From: Ectothiorhodospiraceae bacterium
GTDB taxonomy: Bacteria > Pseudomonadota > Gammaproteobacteria > HK1
Assembly: GCA_024234875.1 (NCBI GenBank)
Contig: JACKNM010000010.1
Location: 1 to 64,000, forward strand
Reading direction: 5' to 3'
DNA length: 64,000 nucleotides
Positions within the stretch are counted from its first letter, which is position 1. Each line of letters begins with the position of its first letter. Position numbers and translations under genes: made by a program. This document shows, one piece after another, positions 43,396-52,338 of this stretch. The notes below the pieces were generated by a model. The model searched no databases. It saw only the letters and a program-made list of their open reading frames with translations, and was not told the origin of the DNA.

Positions 43396-43670
43396 GCCGA
43401 ACGTCCTCCACCGGTTGGTCGTGCTCCGGGCCGAGCCGACCATTTCTCTCTTGCTGTACGCCGTGCCGCGGGCCCTCGATGGAGCCCTCGTGCCGACGCG
43501 CGTGGCCGCATTATAGACATCGACTCACCGGCGTTCGCAACGCCGGGTCGTGCGCACGCTCGCGCTTGACTCGATCGGGCGAGGTCACGAGACTGACTCG
43601 CCGCCTCCCTGGCGGCGTCCGTCCGAGCCGGATGTCTGGCTCGTCAGTCGCTCGAACCGAGGAGCTCTCG
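43396..43670. promoter_or_regulatory. Divergent promoter region of the peptide-transporter operon and the amidase
   Basis: On the minus strand a perfect TATAAT lies at 43510-43515, about 108 bases before the oppB start; no good -35 box precedes it. On the plus strand TTGACT (43566-43571) with a 17-base spacer and weak GAGACT (43589-43594) precedes the amidase gene. No clear operator palindrome was seen. Confidence 0.4.
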
Positions 43671-45053
43671 ATGACCGACCTCTGTGATCTTGGTGCCATC
43701 GCGTTGCGGCGGATGATCGGCGCGCGGCAGGTCTCGCCACGAGAGTTGCTCGCCGCCTGCAAGGCGCGGATCGAGGCGCTGAACCCGACGTTCAATGCGA
43801 TCACCGCCACGTGCTGGGAGCGCGCGCAGCGCGAGGCCGAGGCCGCCGAGCGTGCCGTCGGCGAGGGTGCGCCGCTCGGGCCGCTGCACGGGCTGCCCAT
43901 CGGCATCAAGGACACCCAGGTCACCGGTGGGCTGCGCACCACCTTCGGCTCGCCGATCTTCGCCGACAACGTGCCTGCCGCCGACGAGCGGATGGTGGCG
44001 GCGGTGCGAGCCGCCGGCGCGATCGTGATCGGAAAGACCAACGTTCCCGAGTTCGGCGCCGGCGCCAACACCACCAATCCGGTCTACGGGGCGACCGGGA
44101 ATCCGCTCGATCCGAAGCGCATCTGCGGCGGCTCGTCCGGTGGCTCGGCGGTGGCGCTGGCGACGCGCATGCTGCCGCTCGCGACCGGCTCCGACACCGG
44201 GGGCTCGCTGCGCACGCCGGCCGCGCTCTGTGGGATCGTCGGGCTCCGGCCGTCGCCCGGGCTGGTGCCGATGAAGACCAAGTCGGTCGGGTGGTCGCCG
44301 ATCTCCGTCCACGGGCCGCTCGGGCGAGACGTCGCCGAGGCGGCGCTGATGCTGTCGGTGATCGCCGCGAGCGACGCCGACGACCCGCTGTCGTATCCGG
44401 TCGATGCCGCCGCGCTCGCGACGCCGCCGCGGGTGGATCCGTCACGGCTGCGCGTCGCGGTGTCGGAGGATCTCGGCTTCGCCCCGGTCGACCAGATGGT
44501 GCGTCGGTGCTTTCGTCGCGCGGTCGAGCGCATCACGCCCCATGTCGCGGTGGTCGAGCCGCGCGATCCGGATCTACACGATGCGGACGACGTGTTCGAG
44601 ACCCTGCGCGCGATCCAGTTCCTCGCCGGCCACGAGAAGCACTACCGCGAGCAGCGAGACCTGCTCGGGCCGAACCTGGTGGAGAACGTAGAGCAGGCGA
44701 TGGGCTATACCTTCGCCGACGTGGTGCGCGCGCACACCGCGCACACCGCGCTCTACCGGCGATTCATCGCCTTCATGGCGGACTGGGACGTGCTGATCAC
44801 GCCGTCGGTGACGGTGCCACCATTCCCGCTGGAGCAACTCTATCCGCCCGCGATCGATGGGGTCCCGGCGCGGACCTACTTCCACTGGCTCGCGCTCGCC
44901 TATGGCATCACGCTCACCACGCATCCGGCGATCTCGATTCCCTGCGGCCTCGACGAGCAGGGGACGCCGTTCGGGATCCAGATCGTCGGCAAACGCGGTG
45001 GCGACCACGCGCTGCTCGGCGTCGCGGCGGCGCTGGAGGCGTTGCTCGGGTAG
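43671..45053 (+). CDS. Amidase signature family enzyme
   Basis: 460 residues from ATG 43671 (GAGGAG upstream). The Ser-cisSer-Lys triad is Lys80 in GIKD, Ser155 in GGSSGG and Ser179 in GSDTGGS. It hydrolyses a carboxamide or N-acyl bond to ammonia or amine plus acid; specificity is not readable (aryl amide, urethane or peptide amide are all possible). It is divergent from the peptide transporter operon and may process its cargo. No glutamyl-tRNA amidotransferase partners are nearby. Confidence 0.9.
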   Translation: MTDLCDLGAIALRRMIGARQVSPRELLAACKARIEALNPTFNAITATCWERAQREAEAAERAVGEGAPLGPLHGLPIGIKDTQVTGGLRTTFGSPIFADNVPAADERMVAAVRAAGAIVIGKTNVPEFGAGANTTNPVYGATGNPLDPKRICGGSSGGSAVALATRMLPLATGSDTGGSLRTPAALCGIVGLRPSPGLVPMKTKSVGWSPISVHGPLGRDVAEAALMLSVIAASDADDPLSYPVDAAALATPPRVDPSRLRVAVSEDLGFAPVDQMVRRCFRRAVERITPHVAVVEPRDPDLHDADDVFETLRAIQFLAGHEKHYREQRDLLGPNLVENVEQAMGYTFADVVRAHTAHTALYRRFIAFMADWDVLITPSVTVPPFPLEQLYPPAIDGVPARTYFHWLALAYGITLTTHPAISIPCGLDEQGTPFGIQIVGKRGGDHALLGVAAALEALLG

Positions 45054-45077
45054 GCCAGGTCGGCGGCCCCGCGGGCT

Positions 45078-45209
45078 CCCGGACTGCGCTCGCGCTCCGT
45101 CCGGGCTACGGGAGCTCCGGGAGCCAACGCAGCCGATGTAGCCCGGGTGCAGCGCAGCGAAACCCGGGAGGCCGGTCGCCATCGTCCCGGCATTTCCGGT
45201 CTCGCCCGG
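45078..45209. repeat. Family A palindromic repeat, degenerate copies
   Basis: GTAGCCCGGGTGCAGCGCAG with AAACCCGGGAG (45138-45170), plus a looser copy (about 45080-45114) and CCCGGCTAC at the edge (45205-45212). They resemble the repeats at 17147-17531. The plus-strand amidase ends in TAG at 45051-45053 and the minus-strand acylase in TAG at 45210-45212, adjoining this block. It fills the gap 45054-45209. Confidence 0.65.
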
Positions 45210-47549
45210 CTACGTCGCCACGTCGGGTGATTCGGCGGGCGCCGGTCGCAGCACGATGCGGCGGCCGGTCGACGCCTCCACCGCGGCGCGGGAGTAGGGC
45301 ATCGGCACGTACGCCTCGCGGCTCCATGCGTCGAGCATGTCGCGGTAGTGGGGGCTTCGTGGATCGCCCGACTGGCCCGGCGCGTTGATGGTCAGGCAAC
45401 GGTCCCAGTCGCCGACGTCGACCACCATTCGCCAGCTCACGCCACTCACCACTCGGAAGTCGGTGGCGCGGTAGCCGTTGTTGTTGACGGTGAGCCCGCT
45501 GCCGCCCTTGGGCACCGGTCCGACGTCGAGATGGTGACGCAGCAGCGGCCCTGCCACCGCCGACAGTGGGTGCTCGAAGAAGCCGTGGTGAAGCCTGCCC
45601 CACGACCAGCGCGCGCGATCACTGCCGAGCAGTGTCTCCATCTCGGTCATCGCCGCCGTCAGGGTCTCGAGCAGGACCGCGTCGCGCGCCGCCCTCGGGT
45701 CACGGCCGAAGCGGGGATCGGCGCGCTCCAGCAGGCTCACCACCAGCGCCGTGTCGGGCACGTCGATGCGCTCGGCGAGCCCCGGCGGGCCGAGCCGGCG
45801 TAGCGTGGCGGGGATCAGGTGGCGTTGGAACCAGACCTCGAACAGCGCGGCGGCGGCGCTCGCCGGTGCGAGCACGTGATCCCACCGAGACAGCAACCCG
45901 AGCCCCTCCGCGGTCAGGGCATCGGGCGCGCGCAGCGGCGCGAGCAGCGCGCACAGCCGCCGCGCGGTGATGGAGGTGAAGTCGACCTGCAGCGCACGGG
46001 TCTCGTCGAGCCCGAAGCGACCGCCGGCGCCGAGCACCTCGCTGATGCGCGCGAAGCGCGCACCGTCGGCGAACTCGAAGCCGGTCTTGTGACGGGCGAC
46101 GTCGAAGTCGTCAGGCAGATTCATCTGGTTGGCGGAGCCGACCCAACCGTGCTCCGGGTTGTAGCTGCGCGGGTGGGCGTCCATCGGCATGAAGCCGTTC
46201 CACTCGAACCGCCCGTCGCCCGGAACCGGCAGCAGGCCGTCCCAGCCATCGCGCACCGGCACCAGGCCGGCGGTGATCCACCCGATGTTGCCGTCGACGT
46301 CGGCGTAGACGTGATTGACCGAGGGCGCGCCCCAGCCGCGGAGCGCACCGACGAACGCGTCCCAGCTCTGTGCGTCGAGGTAGCCCAGGCTCGCCATGTA
46401 GGCGGCGGTGCCGGGCTCGGTCCAGACGGTGCGCAGCGCCCAGGCGCGCGCCGCGTCGGGGTCGTGGTGCAGCACCGGGCCGTGGCGCGTGAACCGCAGC
46501 TCCACCTCGCGATCCGCCTCTCCGCGCACCGCGATCGTCTCGCGCACCACGCGCATGCGCTCCCAGCCGTCGCCGAAGCGGTAGCGGTCGGGGTCGTCGG
46601 GGTCGAGCTCGTAGACGTAGAGATCTTCCTGATCGGTGGGGAAGATTGTGAGGCCGAACGCGATGCGGTCGTTGTGGCCCAGAGAGACGCCGGGGATGGC
46701 CGGCTCGCCGGCGCCGATCACGTCCAGGCCCGGGGCGCACAGATGCACCATGTAGCGCAGCGCGGGCAGTCGATGGACCCGGTGCGGGTCGCTGGCCAGG
46801 ATGGCGCGTCCGGTGGTGGTGCGCGACGGCGCCAGCGCCCAGTTGTTGCTGCCCTCGTGCTCGACCGCGGTGGACGGTTCCGGTACCGCCACGTCCCGGC
46901 CGTCGAACGGCAGCTCGCCGGTGCCGAGGCGGTACACGCGCATCACCTCGTCGGGTACCGGCTCCGGCTCGCAGCCTTCCGGCACCACCAGCTCCCACTG
47001 CGGCTCCAGCCCCTTCAGCAGGCCCGCGGCCTCGAGGCCGAAGCGCGCGACGAGCTCGGCGCGCCGCGCCTCGAGCTCGGCGTTGCGCACGCGCGCGTGC
47101 GCGCGACAGCGAACCACGTCCTCCGCGCGCCAGGTCGAGGGCCGGGTGCCGGTCATCAGGAACTCGACCGGCAGGCGCTCCGGCTGCTCGGCGGTGAGCC
47201 GGACGTAGGCGTTGATCCCGGCCACGAAGGCCTCCGTTCGTGCCCGCGCGTCGCCGCCGTAGGCGGCCCACTCGGCCACCATGTCGCCGCGGTATTGCAA
47301 CAGTCGGGCGGCCCGGTCGCGCTCGGCGAAGGCCGGGCCGTAGTCGGCCGCGAGCCGTCCGAGTCCGCGCTTGCGCCACACGTCGATCTGCCACAGGCGG
47401 TCACGGGCGACGTTGAAGCCCTGGGCGAAGAACGCGTCGAGCTGGGTCCGGGCGTAGATGTGGGGAATGCCGTGCCGGTCGACGAGGATCTCGACCTCGT
47501 CGGCGAGCCCGTCGACGGCGATGGTCTCGCTCGGGAAGGGAGAGGACAT
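45210..47549 (-). CDS. Penicillin acylase family protein (Ntn hydrolase)
   Basis: 779 residues from ATG 47549. Alpha chain residues 1-233, then the expected autoproteolysis point before Ser234 in GSNNWALAP, followed by SDPHRVHRLPALRYMVHL and FTRHGPVLHHD of the beta chain. Such enzymes cleave N-acyl amides (penicillins, acyl-homoserine lactones, acyl-amino acids). Unlike periplasmic members it shows no signal peptide and starts directly with DGLADEVEILVDRHGIPHIYA. It faces the amidase convergently, again pointing to amide catabolism. Confidence 0.87.
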   Translation of the reverse strand: MSSPFPSETIAVDGLADEVEILVDRHGIPHIYARTQLDAFFAQGFNVARDRLWQIDVWRKRGLGRLAADYGPAFAERDRAARLLQYRGDMVAEWAAYGGDARARTEAFVAGINAYVRLTAEQPERLPVEFLMTGTRPSTWRAEDVVRCRAHARVRNAELEARRAELVARFGLEAAGLLKGLEPQWELVVPEGCEPEPVPDEVMRVYRLGTGELPFDGRDVAVPEPSTAVEHEGSNNWALAPSRTTTGRAILASDPHRVHRLPALRYMVHLCAPGLDVIGAGEPAIPGVSLGHNDRIAFGLTIFPTDQEDLYVYELDPDDPDRYRFGDGWERMRVVRETIAVRGEADREVELRFTRHGPVLHHDPDAARAWALRTVWTEPGTAAYMASLGYLDAQSWDAFVGALRGWGAPSVNHVYADVDGNIGWITAGLVPVRDGWDGLLPVPGDGRFEWNGFMPMDAHPRSYNPEHGWVGSANQMNLPDDFDVARHKTGFEFADGARFARISEVLGAGGRFGLDETRALQVDFTSITARRLCALLAPLRAPDALTAEGLGLLSRWDHVLAPASAAAALFEVWFQRHLIPATLRRLGPPGLAERIDVPDTALVVSLLERADPRFGRDPRAARDAVLLETLTAAMTEMETLLGSDRARWSWGRLHHGFFEHPLSAVAGPLLRHHLDVGPVPKGGSGLTVNNNGYRATDFRVVSGVSWRMVVDVGDWDRCLTINAPGQSGDPRSPHYRDMLDAWSREAYVPMPYSRAAVEASTGRRIVLRPAPAESPDVAT

Positions 47550-47629
47550 CGATGGAGCTCCGGGGCGCTCGGCAGAGCGGCCGCCGGATCTTGCCACGAG
47601 GAGAAGGCGCGTGAGGTCGATTCCCCGTC

Positions 47630-48643
47630 TCAGCGGGGGCGTCGGCCCACCACCGTGTCGCGCCCGGAGCGCTTCGCCTGGTACAGCGCCTGATCGGCGC
47701 GCTCGATGAACGCGTCGACGGTGTCCTCGGGGCGCATCTCGGTGACGCCGACGGAGAGCGTCACCGGCGAGAGCGCCACGCCTCGGTGCGAGACCACCGG
47801 AGCCGCCACCGCCTCGCGCAGTCGCTGCCCGACGTCACCGGCATCGGCCATCCTGCACCCGGGGAGGATCACGAGGAACTCGTCCCCGCCGTAGCGCACC
47901 GCCATGTCCATCGGGCGGACCCCGTCGCGGATGCGGTGCGCGACGCCGACGATCACCTGGTCACCGGTCAGATGGCCGTATCGGTCGTTGAACTGCTTGA
48001 ACTCGTCGACGTCGATCATCAGTAGCCCGAGCGGGTCGCCCTGACGGGCGGCGCGATGCATCAGGCGCGGCAGCATCGTCGCCAGCCAGTGACGGTTGAA
48101 CAGGCCGGTGAGCTCGTCGACGGTGGCGTGGAAGCGGTACTGCTCCAGTCGCTCGCGGTCGCGGGCGATGACCTCGTTGCCGTAACGCAGTCGCCGTACC
48201 AGGATGTAGAGGAGATTCGAGGAGACCGCGTGCGAGCTGTTGATGAGGATCCAGAGGAGCTCCTCGTCGATCACCAGCACCCGACTCTCGAGCTCCGCGA
48301 CCACGTAGGCCGACGTCGGTTGGTGATCGATCACCGAGAGCTCACCGACGCTCTGGCCGGGGACCACGAACGTGATCGGTACGCTTCCGGCCGACTCGAG
48401 CCGAATACTGAGCTGCCCCGACAGCAGCAGGAACATGTTGTGATTCGGACGCCCGACCTCGATCAGCACCTCGCCCGGCTCCAGTATCCGCGTCGGGCAG
48501 TCCGCGAGCAGAGGCATGATCTGCTGGAGATCGACCTGCTCGAACAGCTCCTGCAGCGCGAGCTCGGTGACCCTGAAGTCGAGCCCGTCGAGGCCGCTCG
48601 GGCGCGGCGGGGCGACGCTCTCGACGGGCGTGGCGTGGGACAT
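47630..48643 (-). CDS. Diguanylate cyclase with cyclic-nucleotide-binding domain
   Basis: 337 residues from ATG 48643. Residues 35-150 form a cNMP-binding/CRP-like domain (ILEPGEVLIEVG, LLLSGQLSIRL, GQSVGELSVID); residues 172-335 form a GGDEF domain with intact GGDEF at 252-256 and an RxxD inhibitory site (Arg243-Asp246) five residues upstream. It should make cyclic di-GMP, controlled by ligand binding and product feedback. No DNA-binding domain. The next gene, encoding an ankyrin protein, is divergent. Confidence 0.9.
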   Translation of the reverse strand: MSHATPVESVAPPRPSGLDGLDFRVTELALQELFEQVDLQQIMPLLADCPTRILEPGEVLIEVGRPNHNMFLLLSGQLSIRLESAGSVPITFVVPGQSVGELSVIDHQPTSAYVVAELESRVLVIDEELLWILINSSHAVSSNLLYILVRRLRYGNEVIARDRERLEQYRFHATVDELTGLFNRHWLATMLPRLMHRAARQGDPLGLLMIDVDEFKQFNDRYGHLTGDQVIVGVAHRIRDGVRPMDMAVRYGGDEFLVILPGCRMADAGDVGQRLREAVAAPVVSHRGVALSPVTLSVGVTEMRPEDTVDAFIERADQALYQAKRSGRDTVVGRRPR

Positions 48644-48732
48644 GGGACGCGGCTCCGCGGTCGGGGCGACTGCGAGATCATCGACCGTCGGCGCAGGGGC
48701 TTTAGCCCGTGCGCCCGGCGCGGGCGACTTCG

Positions 48733-49749
48733 ATGACCGGACGCCCACGGCTCGGCGTCGCGCTGGTGGTCCTCGGGGCGGTGGCCCTGGGCGCGCTGGT
48801 GCTCGCCATCCTGGAGGAGCGAGGCGGCGCACCGTCGGTTGGCGCCGGGCTCGAGCCCTTGCCGCCGGTCACGTCGGGTCAGGTGGGGCACGACGCGCCA
48901 GCCCCGGTCGACGTGCCGCCGGAGGGGCTGTCCTCGCCGCCGGCCGCGCCGAGCGATGGGCGGGGCGCGTCGACGCAGGACCTGCTCGCGGCCGTCGAGC
49001 AGGGCGATGCGGCGCGGGTGGCGGGCATCGCGGTGGGTCTCGGTGCCGCCCGCCTCGACGTCGCCGAGGGCGGGATGACCGCGCTGATGCGCGCGGCGGC
49101 GGTCGGTGACGTGGCGGTGATGGAGGCCTTGCTGGCTGCCGGCGCCGGCCCCGATGCGCGCGGCGCGCAGGCGCGCACCGCGTTGCAGTACGCGGTGCAC
49201 GGCAACCACTTCCGGGCGGTCGAGGTCTTGCTCGAGGCCGGCGCCGGCGTCGACGAGGCCGACGCCGGGGAGCTGACCCCCCTGGTGATGGCCGCCGACC
49301 GCAACCACGCGGACATCGCGTTGCGGCTGCTGGAGGCGGGGGCCGATCCCAAGCGTGCCAACCATGCCGGCTACACCGCGCTCATCGACGCCGCGCGACA
49401 TGGCAACGAGGTCCTGGTCTCGAGGTTGTTGGCGCTCGGCGCGCCCCCCGACCAGCGCCACCGCGAGGGCTGGACCGCGCTCCACTTCGCCACGCGGCCC
49501 GGACATCTCGAGGTCACTCGGATGCTGCTGGAGGCGGGGGCAAGCCCCGACGCCGCCGATCGCAACGGGTTCACGCCGCTGATGAACGCGGCGTGGGAAG
49601 GTCACGCCGAGATCGCCCGCGCGCTCCTCGCTGCGGGCGCCCGCCGCGACCCGCGGTCCGGCAAGGGCCAGACCGCCCTCGACATCGCCCGCGCCCGTGG
49701 GCACGAGGCAGTCGCCGCCGTGCTGCTCGCCCCTCCCGATCGACGGTAG
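48733..49749 (+). CDS. Membrane-anchored ankyrin-repeat protein
   Basis: 338 residues from ATG 48733 (GTG 48709 is an alternative). Residues 7-28 form a hydrophobic segment (signal or anchor), followed by a Pro-rich linker and seven ankyrin repeats beginning with GMTALMRAAA, ARTALQYAVH, ELTPLVMAAD, GYTALIDAAR, GWTALHFATR, GFTPLMNAAW and GQTALDIARA, capped at each end. It is probably periplasmic and binds another protein; the partner is unknown. Its TAG stop (49747-49749) lies in a repeat. Confidence 0.85.
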   Translation: MTGRPRLGVALVVLGAVALGALVLAILEERGGAPSVGAGLEPLPPVTSGQVGHDAPAPVDVPPEGLSSPPAAPSDGRGASTQDLLAAVEQGDAARVAGIAVGLGAARLDVAEGGMTALMRAAAVGDVAVMEALLAAGAGPDARGAQARTALQYAVHGNHFRAVEVLLEAGAGVDEADAGELTPLVMAADRNHADIALRLLEAGADPKRANHAGYTALIDAARHGNEVLVSRLLALGAPPDQRHREGWTALHFATRPGHLEVTRMLLEAGASPDAADRNGFTPLMNAAWEGHAEIARALLAAGARRDPRSGKGQTALDIARARGHEAVAAVLLAPPDRR

Positions 49750-49806
49750 GGGCCGGGCCCCGCCCCCGCCCGCGAGACGAGGGCCCCGTCCCCCGCAACG
49801 GGGGAT
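49746..49806. repeat. Variant family B repeat, copy 4
   Basis: GTAGGGGCCGGGCCCCG with CCCCCGCCCG (49746-49772), then GGGCCCCGTCCCCCG and GGGGGATGG. It contains the ankyrin gene's TAG and fills the gap to the convergent SDR gene. Confidence 0.6.
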
Positions 49807-49812
49807 GGCCGC

Positions 49813-50613
49813 TCAGCCGATGTTGCAGGCGGCGCCGCCGTCGACCGGGAGCGCGGCTCCGGTGATGAACCCGGCCTCGTCCGAGGCGAGGAACAGCGCG
49901 GCGTGGGCCACGTCCCACGCGGTTCCCATCTTGTGGCGCAGCGGCACCCGCGCGTCGCGGGCGGCCGCCACCTCGGCGCGGCTCTTGCCCCAGGCGCGGG
50001 CCCGGGTGTCGACCGCCATCGGCGTGTCCATGAGGCCCGGGAGGATCACGTTGGAGCGAACGCCGTACTCGGCGTTCTGGATCGCCACCTGGCGGGTGAA
50101 GGCGATCATCGCGGACTTGCTCGCCTTGTAGGCGACCCACGGGTAGTTCTCGATCGCGGCCAGCGACGAGATGTTGACGATGGCACCCGAGCGTTGCGCG
50201 CGCATCACCGGCAGCGCGTGCTTCACCGCCATCACCACCCCGCGCAGGTTGACCGCCATGATGCGGTCGAAGGCGTCGCTGGTGATCTCGGTGACCTCGG
50301 CGTCGCCGCCGGCCACGCTGATGCCGACGTTGTTGTGCAGGATGTCGATGCGACCCCAGCGCGCCACGCAGTCGGCCATGGTCGCCGCGAGCGCCGACTC
50401 GTCGGTGACGTCGGCCCGGAACGCGGCGGCCTCGCCGCCGGCCTCGGTGATCATCGCCACCGTCGCCTCGGCGGACTCGAGATCCCGGTCCACCGCCAGC
50501 ACCTTCGCGCCCTCACGCGCGAACAGCAACGCGGTGGCCCGCCCGTTACCCATGGTCTCCCCCGGGCTCTGCCCGGCTCCGACCACGACCGCCACCTTGG
50601 ACTCCAGTCGCAT
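49813..50613 (-). CDS. Short-chain dehydrogenase/reductase
   Basis: 266 residues. The glycine motif is unusual, GAGQSPGETMGNGRA, with an insertion compared with TGxxxGIG; the rest is a classical SDR: HNNVGIS, NISS, Tyr-x-x-x-Lys in VAYKASK, and a C-terminal VDGGAACNIG. The variant glycine loop is shared by a subset of SDRs. It acts on an unknown alcohol or ketone with NAD(P). Confidence 0.85.
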   Translation of the reverse strand: MRLESKVAVVVGAGQSPGETMGNGRATALLFAREGAKVLAVDRDLESAEATVAMITEAGGEAAAFRADVTDESALAATMADCVARWGRIDILHNNVGISVAGGDAEVTEITSDAFDRIMAVNLRGVVMAVKHALPVMRAQRSGAIVNISSLAAIENYPWVAYKASKSAMIAFTRQVAIQNAEYGVRSNVILPGLMDTPMAVDTRARAWGKSRAEVAAARDARVPLRHKMGTAWDVAHAALFLASDEAGFITGAALPVDGGAACNIG

Positions 50614-50694
50614 CGATCTCCCCTCCGTCGGCGTCTCGCCGCTCGTTGCTCGCGCGGGCCGGAACGGTCCGCGTCGGTTCGGTTGATGTGTGGG

Positions 50695-52338
50695 TCAGCG
50701 CGCGTGCTCGACGTCGGTGTCGCCGAGGTAGCCGGCGTGCTCGAGCGCGGCGACGACCTGGTCCGCGGCGGCCTCGGCCGGGGTGGTCTCGGTGTCGATC
50801 CGTAGCTCTGGGTGCAGCGGGGTCTCGTACGGGTCGTCGATGCCGGTGAACTCCTTGATCAGCCCGGCGCGCGCCTTGGCGTACAGTCCCTTGCGGTCGC
50901 GACGCTCGCAGACCTCGAGCGGCGTCGCCACGTGCACCTCGAAGAACCCGCCCACGGCCTCGACCATCGCGCGGACGTCGCGGCGGGTGGCGGTGTAGGG
51001 CGCGATCGGGGCGCACACCGCGATGCCGCCGTGGCGAGTGATCTCCGCCGCCACGAAACCGATGCGGCGGATGTTGAGGTCACGGTGCTCGCGTGAGAAC
51101 CCGAGCTCGCTCGAGAGGTGCTTGCGCACGAGGTCGCCGTCGAGGAGGGTCACCCGCCGGCCACCGCGCTCACGCAGGCGCGCAATCACCGCGTTGGCGA
51201 TGGTCGACTTGCCCGACCCGGACAAACCGGTGAAGAACACGGTGAATCCCTGACGACGGCGGGGCGGGTACGCCTCGCGCAGCACCGCCGCGACCGCGGG
51301 CCAGGTGAGTGACTCCGGGACGTCGCGATCGGCCTCGATTCGGCGGCGTACCTCGTCGGCCTCGGTGGGCGTGGTGCCGACCGGGACCGGCGCCACGCCG
51401 AGCTCGCCCGCGTGCATCGTCAACGCGTCGACGACGGCGTCGACGGGTGCCCGCGACGGATCGTCCGGCGTCACCAGCAGGTGGGTGGCACCGTGGTTGC
51501 GCGCGACGATGGCGCCGAGCTCGGCCTCTCGCAATCCGCCTGCCCATGGTCGCAGGGCGAGCAGGGCGAGCTCGGCGGTCCGCGGCGGGCAGTGTGCGAG
51601 CGCGATCTGATGGCAGCGCACGCGCGCGAAGTGGTCGAGATCGGAGTCGTGACCGGAAGCCGCGACCGACAGCAGCAGGATGCTCGCATCGCGCTCGCGC
51701 GCGGCATCGACGATCGCCGCCAGCCGGGCGCGATGAATCGGGCGGCTGGCGAGGCAGGCGACGGTCGCATCCCGGCCGAGGCCCGAGAGCCGCGCCCGGA
51801 CCTCGCTCGGGCTCTTGCGCCACGGCTCGAAGTCGTAGTGGACCGGCGGGCGCAGCCCGCGTACCGGGCCGCCGATGCACACCGGTGCACGCCGCTCGCG
51901 GAGCGCGGCCACCCCCGGGTGGGCCGGGTCGTCGGTGCCGTGGACGGTGAGCGCCTCCGCCGCGCGGTCCGGCTGCCACACGTCGGTCACCGCGAGCAGC
52001 GCGAGGGGCACGCCTTCGGCATCGCGAAGGCACACCTCGTCGCCGCGCGCCAACGATGCGGCGAACGTCTCGGTCACGTCGAGGGTGATCGGCAGCGGCC
52101 AGCGCGTGCCGTCGGTCAGCCGGCCGTCGCGCAGAACCCGCGTGTAATCGGCCTCGCCGAGGAACCCCGTGAGCGGCGAGAACGCGCCGCGCAGCAACAT
52201 CTCGAGGTCGGCGACCTGGTGCGGGCGGAGATCCCACGACGGCAGCCCGGCCGCGCGCGCGAGCGCCTCGCGGGCGCTCGCCGCGTCGAGGAGCAGGTCC
52301 ACGAGGTGCCCCCCGTGGGGCGGGACGATCGGGGGCAT
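50695..52338 (-). CDS. APS kinase fused to a degenerate ATP-sulfurylase domain
   Basis: 547 residues from ATG 52338 (GGAGA upstream). Residues 1-330 follow the bacterial ATP sulfurylase fold, but the catalytic motif QTRNPxHRxH is replaced (Leu196, Ala197, Ser198 and Arg199 for Q-T-R-N; only His202 kept; second His changed to Arg205), and GRDHA is replaced by TPDDP (290-294). Residues 365-547 are an APS kinase with intact P-loop GLSGSGKST (371-379), DGDLVRKHL and SREHRDLNIRR. It should phosphorylate APS to PAPS, while the sulfurylase half looks inactive or repurposed. It is divergent from tenA. Confidence 0.85.
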   Translation of the reverse strand: MPPIVPPHGGHLVDLLLDAASAREALARAAGLPSWDLRPHQVADLEMLLRGAFSPLTGFLGEADYTRVLRDGRLTDGTRWPLPITLDVTETFAASLARGDEVCLRDAEGVPLALLAVTDVWQPDRAAEALTVHGTDDPAHPGVAALRERRAPVCIGGPVRGLRPPVHYDFEPWRKSPSEVRARLSGLGRDATVACLASRPIHRARLAAIVDAARERDASILLLSVAASGHDSDLDHFARVRCHQIALAHCPPRTAELALLALRPWAGGLREAELGAIVARNHGATHLLVTPDDPSRAPVDAVVDALTMHAGELGVAPVPVGTTPTEADEVRRRIEADRDVPESLTWPAVAAVLREAYPPRRRQGFTVFFTGLSGSGKSTIANAVIARLRERGGRRVTLLDGDLVRKHLSSELGFSREHRDLNIRRIGFVAAEITRHGGIAVCAPIAPYTATRRDVRAMVEAVGGFFEVHVATPLEVCERRDRKGLYAKARAGLIKEFTGIDDPYETPLHPELRIDTETTPAEAAADQVVAALEHAGYLGDTDVEHAR

